Shown piece after piece: positions 43,998 through 52,959 of a stretch of 64,000 nucleotides of DNA. The DNA is taken from NCBI RefSeq assembly GCF_003347605.1, contig NZ_QDFZ01000003.1, positions 248,001 to 312,000 of the forward strand, given 5' to 3'. The notes under the pieces were generated by a model. It saw only the letters and a program-made list of their open reading frames with translations, did no database searches and was not told the DNA's origin. A program made the position numbers and the translations under genes. How positions within the stretch are numbered: the first letter of the stretch is position 1; every line of letters begins with the position of its first letter. The stretch comes from Chryseobacterium sp. KLBC 52 (lineage in GTDB: Bacteria; Bacteroidota; Bacteroidia; Flavobacteriales; Weeksellaceae).

Positions 43998-44861
43998 CTA
44001 TTTTAATAATTGGTTGAAAGTATCACCCTGTCTGATGTCTCCGGTGTTATAACCTTTCATAAACCATTCTTTACGTTGTGCAGAGGAGCCATGGGTAAAG
44101 CTTTCCTGGTTCACATATCCCTGTGCTCTTTTCTGAATATTATCATCTCCAACGGCTTCTGCAGCATCTATGGCAGATTCTATGTCTCCTGGTTCAAGAA
44201 TGTGTTTGCTGTCATTGGTTCTTTTTGCCCAGACTCCTGCATAGAAATCAGCCTGTAATTCTGTAGCAACAGATACTCTGTTCATTTGTTCTTCAGAATA
44301 TCTCCCACTTCTTCTTAAAGCATCCACTTTTTGAGTAGTTCCTAAAAGAGTTTGTACATGATGTCCTACTTCGTGGGCAAGAACATACGCTACAGTAAAC
44401 TCAGTTACCTTAGCTCCGAATTTTTGCTGAAGCTCACCAAAAAAGCTCATATCCATATAAACTTTCTGATCGGCAGGGCAGTAGAATGGTCCCATAGCAG
44501 ACTGCGCTGTACCACATGCTGAAGAAGTTGTATTTTCAAAAAGAACAATACCTGGGTCAGTATAAGTCATACCATTTTCTTTAAATATTTGAGTCCAGGT
44601 CTGGCTATTCCATGCATCCATCATCTTTACCATTTCTCCAATCTGCTTTTCACCTGTAGTCAGTTCTCTTTGCTCTCCGGAATTTCCTGAAGGCTGCATG
44701 CCGCCAGAATTCAAAATACCGGATGGGTCACCTCCCAAAAAGAACACGATGGCTGCTATAATTAATGTTCCGAGTCCGCCTCCTACAATCATGCCTCCAC
44801 TTCCGCCTCCTGAACCACGGCGGTCATCAACGTTTCCGCCTCTGTCGTCTGTCCATTTCAT
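43998..44861 (-). CDS. Neutral zinc metallopeptidase, YpfJ/KPN_02809 family
   Basis: A 287-residue protein with an N-terminal cytosolic Asp/Arg/Gly-rich stretch ([20 protein letters not shown]) and one membrane segment (about 27-44, [18 protein letters not shown]). The catalytic part carries the zincin motif HEVGHH (about residues 164-169) in [16 protein letters not shown]. Further family blocks: [26 protein letters not shown]-like ([18 protein letters not shown]) and [15 protein letters not shown]. Often annotated 'neutral zinc metallopeptidase'; its substrates are unknown. Single gene. Confidence 0.9.
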   Translation of the reverse strand: [287 protein letters not shown]

Positions 44862-44926
44862 ATCAATAAATTTATGGGTTAATTTAAATATTTTACACCA
44901 GATTATAAGCGAAAATATTTAGATAT

Positions 44927-47005
44927 TTATCTGTTGAGTTGTTTTGTTTTGAGCCAGTAAGAAGTAGACTGATAGGCTGATACGGCATCATCTACCAGTT
45001 TCTGATCTGGATCTTTTAATAATTTTTCGTTGTAATACAGTTTAAATTCCGGTTTCAGATCACTTTTTTCCAGTTCCAAAGAATATTGTTTTACCTTTTT
45101 TACCGGCGAAATAATGGTCAAACGCTCACCTTTGATAAATCCAAGATCCTGATAGGTTGCCACATACGCTTTAGGCTGGAATTCCTGTCTGAAGACATCC
45201 TGACCTAGAAACTTAGATTGATAACTGAAATTTAATAAGCCCATAAGCGTAGGCATTACATCTATCTGAGACATCAGTGCATCAAATTTCTGAGGCTGAA
45301 TAAATCCTTCAGAGAAGATCATAGCTGGAATTCTGTATTTATCCATCGGAAGTTCTGTTTTCCCGGCGCTGGATGCACAATGGTCTGCAATGATAACAAA
45401 AACTGTGTTTTTATACCAGTCCTGTTTCTTAGCCATATCGAAGAACAGCTTAAGAGAGTAGTCTGTATATTTTACACCACCTTCACGGGATTTTGCCGTT
45501 CCCGGAATATCAATTCTTCCGTCAGGATATGTAAACGGTCTGTGGTTGGAAACCGTCATCCAGTGATTGAAAAACGGCTTTCCTGACTTGGCTTCAGCAT
45601 TCATTACCTGAATTGCTTTTCTGGCCATATCTTCATCAGCAACACCCCAAACATTGGCAAAAGTGATTTCTTCAGGTTTAAAGTTGTTTCTATCTACGAT
45701 ACCATAGCCGTTTCCTCCGAAGAAGTCCTGCATATTATCGAAATAGCTGTATCCGCCATATAAAAATTTGACATCGTATCCTTTAGACTTGAAAACACTT
45801 CCGGTCGTGAATTTATTCTTATTGTCATCTCTTTTGATAACACTTTCTCCTGCAGTGGGAGGAATACACAATGTCAAGGCTTCCAGTCCGCGTACCGTTC
45901 TGTTTCCGGTGGCATACAGATTGGTAAACATTAATGATTTATCAGCAAGGCTATCCAGAAAAGGGGTGATTTTTTGTGTATTACCATAATGCTCCATGAA
46001 ATCAGCAGAAAGACTCTCGATAGAGATCAATACTACGTTTTTCTTCACTTCCGGTTGTTCTGCAACAACAGCTCTTGATAAAGTGTGTTGTGGATATTGG
46101 CTTAAGAAATTATTTTCGGCCTGCTGTTGGTTAATCTGCGAGTAAAACTGGAAATAATCCAGCTCATTATGGGTAAATGCCCAGTAGAACTTAGGAAGTC
46201 CGTTAGCTTCAATTTCGTCTGCGAAAACATTGTCAGATTTGATCTGCATCAAAGACGGTATTGCCAGTGCACTCAACGCGCAAAGTACCATAAAACTACC
46301 CAGAAGAACCATTTTTTGTTTAAAGTCCGGAAGTTCCAGCAATTCATCTTTTGTTTTCTTATAAATGAACCACGTGATGGTAAGGGTAACAAGCATGATG
46401 GCAGAAAACAATGGAATTACAGGGTAACTTTCCATGATATTCCCAATCACTTCATTGGTATAAATAAGATAATCTACAGCAATAAAATTATAACGAACTC
46501 CAAATTCATTATAGAAGAAGTATTCACTTACTCCGTTGAAAATGATCAGAAGAACGTATAATAGTAATGTGATGAAATACAATGTATTACGGATCTTGAT
46601 TCTTTGTGTAGGAAGAAACAGCATCAATCCGAAGAAAAGCGTTTTTATTCCTACGAAAACAAGGGCAATTTCCATGATAGAACCTCCATACTGCTTGAAA
46701 ATATTGTTCGGAACAAGCCAGATATAAAGGAAGAATAGAACTAATGCTCCCAAAATAAGGTAACCGTAAGGTTTTTTATATTTTGAATTGGAAAGAAAGA
46801 GGAAGTACAGGGCAAGAATAGAGCTGGCCAATATGAAAACAAAAACGTCATTCACCAGGCCTATCAGCAAAACTTTTACAACTTCAAAAAATCCAAAGCT
46901 AGCGGTAGTAATAGGATGAAAAAAGAATACTGTTCTTATTATCAAGGAAATAATAAGATAGAAGATTCCTAAATAAAGGAAGGGTTTTATTTTTTTTAAA
47001 AACAT
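44927..47005 (-). CDS. LTA synthase-like membrane sulfatase-family protein
   Basis: A 692-residue protein from ATG 47005 (MFLKKIKPFLYLGIFYLII); a start nine codons earlier is possible. Five membrane segments fill about residues 8-270. A periplasmic alkaline-phosphatase/sulfatase domain follows: VVLISIESLSADFMEHYG with the metal-binding Glu, the catalytic Thr in GNRTVRGLEAL, FFNHWMTVSNHRPF and VIIADHCASS. Gram-negative homologues of lipoteichoic acid synthase transfer phosphoglycerol or phosphoethanolamine groups to envelope glycans or lipids; the acceptor here is unknown. CAAAGATA at 47032-47039 reads TATCTTTG, a -7-like element. Confidence 0.9.
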   Translation of the reverse strand: MFLKKIKPFLYLGIFYLIISLIIRTVFFFHPITTASFGFFEVVKVLLIGLVNDVFVFILASSILALYFLFLSNSKYKKPYGYLILGALVLFFLYIWLVPNNIFKQYGGSIMEIALVFVGIKTLFFGLMLFLPTQRIKIRNTLYFITLLLYVLLIIFNGVSEYFFYNEFGVRYNFIAVDYLIYTNEVIGNIMESYPVIPLFSAIMLVTLTITWFIYKKTKDELLELPDFKQKMVLLGSFMVLCALSALAIPSLMQIKSDNVFADEIEANGLPKFYWAFTHNELDYFQFYSQINQQQAENNFLSQYPQHTLSRAVVAEQPEVKKNVVLISIESLSADFMEHYGNTQKITPFLDSLADKSLMFTNLYATGNRTVRGLEALTLCIPPTAGESVIKRDDNKNKFTTGSVFKSKGYDVKFLYGGYSYFDNMQDFFGGNGYGIVDRNNFKPEEITFANVWGVADEDMARKAIQVMNAEAKSGKPFFNHWMTVSNHRPFTYPDGRIDIPGTAKSREGGVKYTDYSLKLFFDMAKKQDWYKNTVFVIIADHCASSAGKTELPMDKYRIPAMIFSEGFIQPQKFDALMSQIDVMPTLMGLLNFSYQSKFLGQDVFRQEFQPKAYVATYQDLGFIKGERLTIISPVKKVKQYSLELEKSDLKPEFKLYYNEKLLKDPDQKLVDDAVSAYQSTSYWLKTKQLNR

Positions 47006-47120
47006 GTATTGTCTGTCTTTATTAATTTTCACAAAGATAGTTTTTGTAGGGAACTTTTGACGGAAAAAAAGAAAAACATCCTTTTTATTAATAAGATTTA
47101 AGAATTATTTATATACTGAT

Positions 47121-47147
47121 AAAAAAAGGACTATTAAAAAATAGTCC
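47121..47147 (-). terminator. Terminator of ribH
   Basis: GGACTATT (47128-47135) pairs with AATAGTCC (47140-47147). The A-run at 47121-47127 is a T-run on the minus strand. It starts 27 bases after the ribH stop. Confidence 0.8.
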
Positions 47148-47174
47148 CATTATATTGTTGAAATAAATTATTGA

Positions 47175-47693
47175 TTAAGAGTGTCCGAAACCGATATTTC
47201 CTTTTTTATCAGATAATTTCTTTTTGAAATCAATCATTCTAAGAGCTGTTACAGCTGCTTCTACCCCTTTATTTCCAAGATCTCCACCGCTTCTTGCAAT
47301 AGATTGTTCTTTGTTATCATCCGTTAACACACAGAAAATTGTAGGAGTATCCGTCATGATGTTACAGTCTTTGATTCCCTGTGCTACTGCGGAACATACA
47401 TAATCAAAATGAGGAGTTTCCCCACGGATCACACATCCGATAGAGATTACTGCGTCATATTTTCTCTCTTTGCAAAGCTGCATGCTTGCATAGCTTAATT
47501 CGAACGCTCCCGGTACAGGGAAAAGTTTGATGTTTTCAGGCTTTACTCCTTCTTTTGCAAGGATTTCCAAAGCTGCATCACGAAGATTGTAAGTTACAAA
47601 ATCATTCCACTCAGAAAAAACAATGCCGATAGAAAAATCTTCGGCATTCGTTATATGAAGTGGCTTGTAATCGGATAGATTAACTGTTGCCAT
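47175..47693 (-). CDS. ribH: 6,7-dimethyl-8-ribityllumazine synthase
   Basis: A 172-residue RibH, penultimate enzyme of riboflavin synthesis. It condenses the ribityl-aminouracil with dihydroxybutanone phosphate. Motifs: FSEWNDFVTYNLRDAALE (substrate pocket), VPGAFELSYA, SIGCVIRGETPHFDYVCSAVAQG with the catalytic His, and LTDDNKEQSIARSG. No FMN riboswitch is visible upstream. Three bases separate it from the TPR protein gene, whose promoter it shares. Confidence 0.95.
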   Translation of the reverse strand: MATVNLSDYKPLHITNAEDFSIGIVFSEWNDFVTYNLRDAALEILAKEGVKPENIKLFPVPGAFELSYASMQLCKERKYDAVISIGCVIRGETPHFDYVCSAVAQGIKDCNIMTDTPTIFCVLTDDNKEQSIARSGGDLGNKGVEAAVTALRMIDFKKKLSDKKGNIGFGHS

Positions 47694-47696
47694 TTT

Positions 47697-48404
47697 TTAA
47701 TAATATTTAGTCATTTCAATATAAGAATCAGACATTCCGTTGTCGTAGTCCTGATATTTTTCATCAATTGCAGAGAAGTATTTTTTAGCTTCTGCATTTT
47801 TCTTTAATCCTAATGCAACAATACCTGCTTTTCTTGTGAAATAATATGTTGTATAAGGATCATCAGATGCTGATGCCGCCTGATCCAGTAAACCTAAAGC
47901 CTCATCGTTTTTGTTAAGACCTGATTTTGCATCTGCCATCGCACCATATTTCATTGCCATTAAAGTTTTGTTTTTGGAAGAGAATTTATCCAAAAGATCA
48001 TATGCTTCCTGGAACTTTCCTTCTTTAAATTTTAATAGCCCGGCATTGTAAGAAGAAAGTTTACCGATTTCAGTAGAAGAATATTCATTAGCTGTCCCTA
48101 TAAAACCAGGATTAGCAGCAGATTTTCCACCTAAAGCATCTTTATCTTTACCTTCAGCAAGGTTTTTCTGAGCAGCAAGGAAACTTTTTACAGCTTCAGT
48201 GTTCTTTGGAGCAATTACAAATTGCTTATAAGCAAAGAATCCTAAAACTCCCAAAATCAAAGCTCCAAATATAAAACCAAGCGGCTTTGAATATTTTTCA
48301 ACAAATCTTTCAGTGTTTAAAGCCTCTCTGTCAAGGTCTTTAAAGAACTCAACTGTTTCTTTACCTTCTTGCTCGTTCTGAGCACTCTTTCCCAATTTTG
48401 CCAT
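47697..48404 (-). CDS. Membrane-anchored TPR protein (YfgM-like)
   Basis: A 235-residue protein: charged cytosolic N-terminus (1-40), one membrane segment (about 41-60, PLGFIFGALILGVLGFFAYK) and a periplasmic TPR-like domain. The helical repeats include SYNAGLLKFKEGKFQEAYDLL, AMKYGAMADAKSGLNKNDEALGLLDQAA (cited in part) and RKAGIVALGLKKNAEAKKYF. The layout matches YfgM, which cooperates with the SecYEG-PpiD periplasmic chaperone system in E. coli. Co-transcribed with ribH, with which there is no obvious functional link. Confidence 0.85.
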   Translation of the reverse strand: MAKLGKSAQNEQEGKETVEFFKDLDREALNTERFVEKYSKPLGFIFGALILGVLGFFAYKQFVIAPKNTEAVKSFLAAQKNLAEGKDKDALGGKSAANPGFIGTANEYSSTEIGKLSSYNAGLLKFKEGKFQEAYDLLDKFSSKNKTLMAMKYGAMADAKSGLNKNDEALGLLDQAASASDDPYTTYYFTRKAGIVALGLKKNAEAKKYFSAIDEKYQDYDNGMSDSYIEMTKYY

Positions 48405-48425
48405 AAGTTTTTAAAAATTGAAATG

Positions 48426-48456
48426 CAAATTTAATTGTTTCTGAGAGATTTACAAA
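48426..48456 (-). promoter_or_regulatory. Promoter of the TPR-ribH operon
   Basis: On the minus strand: TTTG (48456-48453), 19-base spacer, TAAATTTG (48433-48426). A near-perfect Bacteroidota promoter, ending 21 bases before the ATG of the TPR gene. Confidence 0.7.
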
Positions 48457-48523
48457 ATACTTTGTGAGTATTATTGATGAAATCTTGTGAATTGTTAATC
48501 GTGGATGGTGAATTTATTAAAAA

Positions 48524-48612
48524 AAGATGCTTCGACAGGCTCAGCATGACACTTCTAATCTTACAGTAAATTATTAGCCATTGTCATGCTGAGCGGAGTC
48601 GAAGCATATATC
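48524..48612. repeat. Palindromic intergenic repeat with TCATGCTGAGC core
   Basis: Left arm 48527-48551 (ATGCTTCGAC, then GCTCAGCATGACA) is matched by the reverse complement of the right arm 48582-48608 (TGTCATGCTGAGC ... GTCGAAGCAT), with a short mismatch in the middle. The loop itself contains CTAAT/ATTAG. It lies between the TPR-ribH and apt transcription units. The GTCATnCTGA core recalls the GTCATT/TTCAGAATGAC parts of the element at 8362-8550. Confidence 0.75.
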
Positions 48613-48632
48613 TTTATTTTGTTAGGTCAATC

Positions 48633-49169
48633 TTAATACCCTAAAATATGGTAGATCTCTGCACCGAATTTTTTCAGTTTTTCATCACCATTCAAGCCTT
48701 GTAAGCCGATAAGAAAACTAAACTGTGAAACAATTGCGCCTTGTTTTTCTACCAACTTGGCAGCGGCCTCAGTAGTTCCTCCTGTTGCTAAAAGGTCATC
48801 GTGGATTAAAACTCTTTGGCCAGGTTTTAACTGTCCTTCACGGGTTTCAATAATGGCACTTCCGTATTCCAGATCGTACTTTTCTGAAATAACAGGTGGC
48901 GGAAGTTTTCCTGCTTTTCTGATTAAGATGAAGGGTACTTCCAGTGCTACAGCGATAGCGATTCCAAAAAGGTATCCGCGGCTTTCAATTCCGCATACTG
49001 CATCAATTTTTCCTTTACTGAACGCTGCAAGATCTGCAATAACGTCTTCGTAAAGTTTTGGGTTTAAAAAGATGGGTGAAATATCCTTAAACTGTATTCC
49101 GGGAATCGGAAAATCCGGGATATTTTCAATTGTTTCTTCTAATTTTTTGATCAGTTCTGCTGAAGCCAT
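48633..49169 (-). CDS. apt: Adenine phosphoribosyltransferase
   Basis: A 178-residue Apt: adenine plus PRPP to AMP (purine salvage). Motifs: NIPDFPIPGIQFKDISPIF at the N-terminus, GIESRGYLFGIAIA, FILIRKAGKLPPPVISEKYDLEYG (the flexible loop, cited in part) and the PRPP-binding VLIHDDLLATGGTTEAA. Full length. It begins 3 bases after the lipoprotein gene, so the two form an operon. Confidence 0.95.
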   Translation of the reverse strand: MASAELIKKLEETIENIPDFPIPGIQFKDISPIFLNPKLYEDVIADLAAFSKGKIDAVCGIESRGYLFGIAIAVALEVPFILIRKAGKLPPPVISEKYDLEYGSAIIETREGQLKPGQRVLIHDDLLATGGTTEAAAKLVEKQGAIVSQFSFLIGLQGLNGDEKLKKFGAEIYHILGY

Positions 49170-49172
49170 TTA

Positions 49173-50369
49173 TTAATTGATTTTATAGCTGGAAATTTTC
49201 CAGTCTCCATTTACATTTTTAAGCCCGAAAGTTACTTTTAAAGAAGTTGTCTTCCCGCTTTTATCCGTTACATCATAAGTAGCATTCACACTGGCACTGT
49301 TTGCGGTAGTACCATTTGTTGTAATGTTTTTTACGCTTACATTTTTCACAGATCCGAAACCTGAGGTCGGATTGGAGAAAGATTCATAGCTTCCCCAGCT
49401 TGGATTGCTGGCTGTTTCGTATGCTGCTTTTAAGTTTTGAGAACTTACACTGTTCAGGAACTTACTTACTGTATTTTTAGGATCTGCAGTCGGTTGCTTT
49501 GGAGCAGCCGGTGTTGCAGGAGTAGCTGTAGGATCAGTTGTTGCACCAGGCGTTGCTGTCGGATTGTTTGGATCCACCACTGCACTTGGTTGTTCCGGCA
49601 CTGCGGTTGAATCAGTTTTTGGAATGGCAGGAACTTTTAAGGCTGCTGCATTGACATCAAGACCGATTTTAGACATTTTGAAAGTCTTGGCAGTTGTTTT
49701 TACAGAAACCGTGATATCGATTTTGTTATCCACTACTTTCGCAGCAGGAATAGATGAGAACTTTAAATTGAATCCTTTAAAATTATTGTCCTGCATCAGG
49801 TTTTTAGCAGTAGCCAATCTTACCCCGTTACTGAAGACTTCAAGAGTTGCTTCAAGGCCTGCTCCTGTGAAAGATACAGGGTTTCCGGCTGCATCTACAA
49901 GTCTTGGAACAATCTGGATAGCTGTAGGAGCTCCGGTTCCATCATCTCCCGTAGGTCTTGTCACAAGGCTTAGTGATCCTGCTTTCACATCATTAGGATC
50001 GCTTTCTTTAGCTTTATCATCCCCGAAGATATTCATTTCTCCAAGTGATGGCGGGGCAGTACTTGCCCATTCTATTCCGTTTTTCTGAGCCACTTCGTCA
50101 GCCAAAGACATGATTTCAGGAACTTTCTTCCCGTTAATCAGTTTTCCAAGGGCTTTTAGCTCATTGATATCACCGTCTGCCTCTACTCCAAATGTCTTAA
50201 GGATATAAAGAGCCTCATTAAACTTAATCTGCTTAATGGTAGGTAAACTGGAGGTCATATCATTGATACTTGACTGCAGTGTTTTAGTATTCGTAGCATC
50301 TACATGATCTTTCTTACATGCTGTAAAAAGCAACAGACTGAAAACAAGTAGAAAAGAAAACTTTTTCAT
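49173..50369 (-). CDS. Lipoprotein with Pro/Thr/Ala linker and NTF2-like C-terminus
   Basis: A 398-residue lipoprotein (signal ending LLLFTACKKDH, Cys at 18). The middle holds an Ig-like domain (about 125-255; VRPTGDDGTG-like stretch SLVTRPTGDDGTGAPTAIQI and SVKTTAKTFKMSKIGLDVNA). A disordered linker (TDPTATPATPAAPKQPTADP, about 275-297) leads to a C-terminal domain of about 100 residues (KFLNSVSSQNLKAAYETASN ... GLKNVNGDWKISSYKIN) with the look of an NTF2-like/DUF4878 fold. Function unknown. CAAATTTA at 50387-50394 reads TAAATTTG, a -7-like element 18 bases upstream of the start. Followed at 3 bases by apt. Confidence 0.8.
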   Translation of the reverse strand: MKKFSFLLVFSLLLFTACKKDHVDATNTKTLQSSINDMTSSLPTIKQIKFNEALYILKTFGVEADGDINELKALGKLINGKKVPEIMSLADEVAQKNGIEWASTAPPSLGEMNIFGDDKAKESDPNDVKAGSLSLVTRPTGDDGTGAPTAIQIVPRLVDAAGNPVSFTGAGLEATLEVFSNGVRLATAKNLMQDNNFKGFNLKFSSIPAAKVVDNKIDITVSVKTTAKTFKMSKIGLDVNAAALKVPAIPKTDSTAVPEQPSAVVDPNNPTATPGATTDPTATPATPAAPKQPTADPKNTVSKFLNSVSSQNLKAAYETASNPSWGSYESFSNPTSGFGSVKNVSVKNITTNGTTANSASVNATYDVTDKSGKTTSLKVTFGLKNVNGDWKISSYKIN

Positions 50370-50485
50370 TTTTATTTGGTTTGTTGCAAATTTAATAAAA
50401 CCTTTATTAATACTGGATTTTATTTTTACTTTATGTTTTATGGCTTGTTTTATTTCTTTTTCACAGTAGCCATAATCCTATATTT

Positions 50486-51502
50486 TTACTTTTTTTGAGG
50501 TTGTTCTTTTAAGTCTCCCTTGAAAAAATTGCTGAAGATGGTCTGCATGTTGGGGAATGATGGATCCTGCCAGTAAGAAGTTTGGTAATTACTGTTTTCT
50601 TTATCAAATTTTACTTTTTCAATATCATTGTCGTTATTGAAGCTAAGTTCTGTAGGATAGAAATTGGTGTAAACGGCAATCTGATTATATTCGGGTTCAC
50701 TTTTATGTTTAAGCTTAACAAAAACAAGTTCATTGTATTCCAGGAAATCTTTCAATGTCTTTTCTGATCCTTTCTCAAACGACATGTTCAAAATGGTTCT
50801 GATATCATAAAATCTATATCCGAAGAATGAAAATTCTTTTTCCTGAAGTGCTCCACCTGTCACTTCGATCTGATCTTTACGATCACCTTTCAATTCTCTG
50901 ATGATATTTCTTTTTGTTTTATATTCTTCCGGATTTCCTACATTTTTAAGTTTTGGAATCTGTAGAGAATTTCCATAATCCCATGATGAAGTTTCTTTCT
51001 TCTCGTTTTTAGGTTCTGTCAATCTGAAAACCCTGTACTGTTCAACATGGGTGCTTTTTAGTTTTTTTGTTTTGTTGTCAAAAATATAGGTTACAATTCC
51101 GTCGGTATAACTATTCAGTTTATTATTTACGGTCACGTAAGCATTAAAATTTCCTTTGATAAAAATATACCTGGCAGGTTTATTATTTTTGATGACTACG
51201 GTTTCAATCTCTTTTACCTGATCATTAATTTTTATTACGGATTGATCAAAGTCTGCATATGATAAAGTGGCCACCGGAAAATTATTATAGACAATCTGAA
51301 ACTTTTCCTGGGAGGGAGACAATGATTGTTTGTCAATCTTACCTTCAATATCTGAGTATGCCAGAATAGTTCCATCTTTCCCAAATACTGAAACTCTGGG
51401 AAGGGGAGTATTGCTTTTTTCAGAAACAAAGGTGATGGTCTGTGCCTGACTAAAACTAAAGAGAAAGATGAAAAGCGTGTAAAGGAAAAGTTTTGTTTTC
51501 AT
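50486..51502 (-). CDS. Secreted protein of unknown function (338 aa)
   Basis: An exported protein (signal peptide MKTKLFLYTLFIFLFSFSQAQ). The first 90 residues resemble the carboxypeptidase-regulatory-like/plug-associated beta-sandwich seen in front of Bacteroidota surface proteins (FVSEKSNTPLPRVSVFGKDG, AYSDIEGKIDKQSL). The remainder is mixed alpha/beta and Lys-rich, with no recognised motif. It lies downstream of the act operon terminator on the same strand and looks independent. Confidence 0.75.
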   Translation of the reverse strand: MKTKLFLYTLFIFLFSFSQAQTITFVSEKSNTPLPRVSVFGKDGTILAYSDIEGKIDKQSLSPSQEKFQIVYNNFPVATLSYADFDQSVIKINDQVKEIETVVIKNNKPARYIFIKGNFNAYVTVNNKLNSYTDGIVTYIFDNKTKKLKSTHVEQYRVFRLTEPKNEKKETSSWDYGNSLQIPKLKNVGNPEEYKTKRNIIRELKGDRKDQIEVTGGALQEKEFSFFGYRFYDIRTILNMSFEKGSEKTLKDFLEYNELVFVKLKHKSEPEYNQIAVYTNFYPTELSFNNDNDIEKVKFDKENSNYQTSYWQDPSFPNMQTIFSNFFKGDLKEQPQKK

Positions 51503-51560
51503 AATAAGATTTTGTTTTAGTTGTTGATCTCATGATAGAGATCAGTTATTTCATATGCAT

Positions 51561-51597
51561 AAAAAAAGACTGATCGTTTTAACAATCAGTCTTTTAT
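51561..51597 (-). terminator. Terminator of the act operon
   Basis: AAAAGACTGAT (51564-51574) pairs with ATCAGTCTTTT (51585-51595), an 11-bp stem with a 10-base loop. The A-run at 51561-51567 gives a T-run on the minus strand. It begins 22 bases after the actF stop. Confidence 0.88.
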
Positions 51598-51619
51598 CAT
51601 TTTATTTTGTTACAAGTCC

Positions 51620-52951
51620 TTAGAAAGGATACTCATAAATTTCAGATTCGTGTAAGAATGGGTTTCCTGTAGGAATCAACTTCAGTTTAGATAAAGCTGA
51701 AAGTACAGTAAACATAAATAATCCAGCTACGAATAGGATTGCTCCAAGGATTAACAGGAATACTTCAGGAGTGTTCCAGTATGGTCCTACTGTTCCTGGC
51801 ATTACCATGTTGAAGTAATCTAAGATGTGTCCTAAGATTACTACTACTGCCATTGTAGTAACTACTTTGTAGTTTCTCTTGATGCTGCTGCTTACTAATA
51901 CCAATAGTGGTAATAAGAAGTTGATGATCAACATCGGTAAGAAAGTAGGAGAGTAGTGTTGGAATCTACCGAAGAAGTAGTTAACCTCTTCCGGAACGTT
52001 TGCATACCAGTACAACATGAACTGAGCGAACCATGTATATGTCCAAAGCATACTTGTAGCGAAAAGGAATACTCCTAAATCGTGTAAGTGGTTATCATTG
52101 AACTGTGGTAAGAAACCATTTTTCTTAAGGTAAACACTTAATAGAATGATTACAGCAATACCACTTGAAAGGCAGCTAACCATTGAATACCAGATATACA
52201 TTGTAGAATACCAGTGAGGGTCAATAGACATCAACCAGTCCCAAGCCCAAGCTGCAGAAGCAAATCCGAAGAATGCGATATATCCTACTGCCCATCTGTA
52301 AAGCATTTGGTACTCTACTTTAGACTTCGTTTCATCTACTTTCTTAGACTGAGCTTTTAATTTCCAAGCGAAGAAAGAAGCACCAATCACATAGATTAAA
52401 GTTCTTACTGCGTAGAAAGGAATATTTAAGAATTTTTTCTTTTCGAATAAGATCACATCAAAATGCGGAGAATCCGGGTTTGTCAATTCAGGGTCCATCC
52501 AGTGGAATAAGTGACCATTATGAGTGATGTTTAAGATCATCAGGATTACTAAGATTGCACCACCGTAAGGGATATAAGAAGCAATAGCTTCCATTACTCT
52601 TGTAATGATGATTGGCCATCCTGCGTGGGCAGCGTGCTGAATAGAATAGAAGAATAATACGCAGCAGCTTACTCCAAAGAAAAATACAGCTACAAAATGT
52701 ATTGCTGCTAAAGGCTGGTTGTGTACCTGCAATGTAGCGTGCTCTAGGTGAGCCGCGTGATCCTGAGGTCCAACCATTTCACTTGAGTGTGTAGGAGCAG
52801 TATGACCTGAAGCATGAACAGCTTCCATCATTTGTTCTATTTTCTCAGTAGAAATTCCTTTGTTCAAAAAGAAACCAATACCGAAAAGAACTAAACCTAC
52901 AACAAGAAGTATTATAGAAGTTGATTTTAATTTTGGTGAAAAACTATACAT
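51620..52951 (-). CDS. actF: Alternative complex III subunit ActF
   Basis: A 443-residue polytopic subunit with about ten membrane segments. It is homologous to ActC/NrfD-type quinol-interacting membrane subunits but of the ActF type. Features: an extra His-rich periplasmic loop near 40-75 (HASGHTAPTHSSEM, HAAHLEHATLQVHN), AWAWDWLMSIDPHWYSTMYIWY (about 235-256, cited in part) and TWFAQFMLYWYANVPEEV. Complex III alternative (ACIII) oxidises menaquinol and reduces cytochrome c or a coupled oxidase. Last gene of the operon, 8 bases after actE. Confidence 0.92.
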   Translation of the reverse strand: MYSFSPKLKSTSIILLVVGLVLFGIGFFLNKGISTEKIEQMMEAVHASGHTAPTHSSEMVGPQDHAAHLEHATLQVHNQPLAAIHFVAVFFFGVSCCVLFFYSIQHAAHAGWPIIITRVMEAIASYIPYGGAILVILMILNITHNGHLFHWMDPELTNPDSPHFDVILFEKKKFLNIPFYAVRTLIYVIGASFFAWKLKAQSKKVDETKSKVEYQMLYRWAVGYIAFFGFASAAWAWDWLMSIDPHWYSTMYIWYSMVSCLSSGIAVIILLSVYLKKNGFLPQFNDNHLHDLGVFLFATSMLWTYTWFAQFMLYWYANVPEEVNYFFGRFQHYSPTFLPMLIINFLLPLLVLVSSSIKRNYKVVTTMAVVVILGHILDYFNMVMPGTVGPYWNTPEVFLLILGAILFVAGLFMFTVLSALSKLKLIPTGNPFLHESEIYEYPF

Positions 52952-52959
52952 TTCTTTTC

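Noticed and set aside
47160..48632. FMN riboswitch near ribH
   Set aside because: ribH is second in its operon and the leader at 48405-48456 is too short and lacks the conserved FMN aptamer blocks.
49564..50088. A 174-residue open frame on the plus strand opposite the PTA-linker lipoprotein gene
   Set aside because: Composition is the antisense image of the lipoprotein; no start context or motif.
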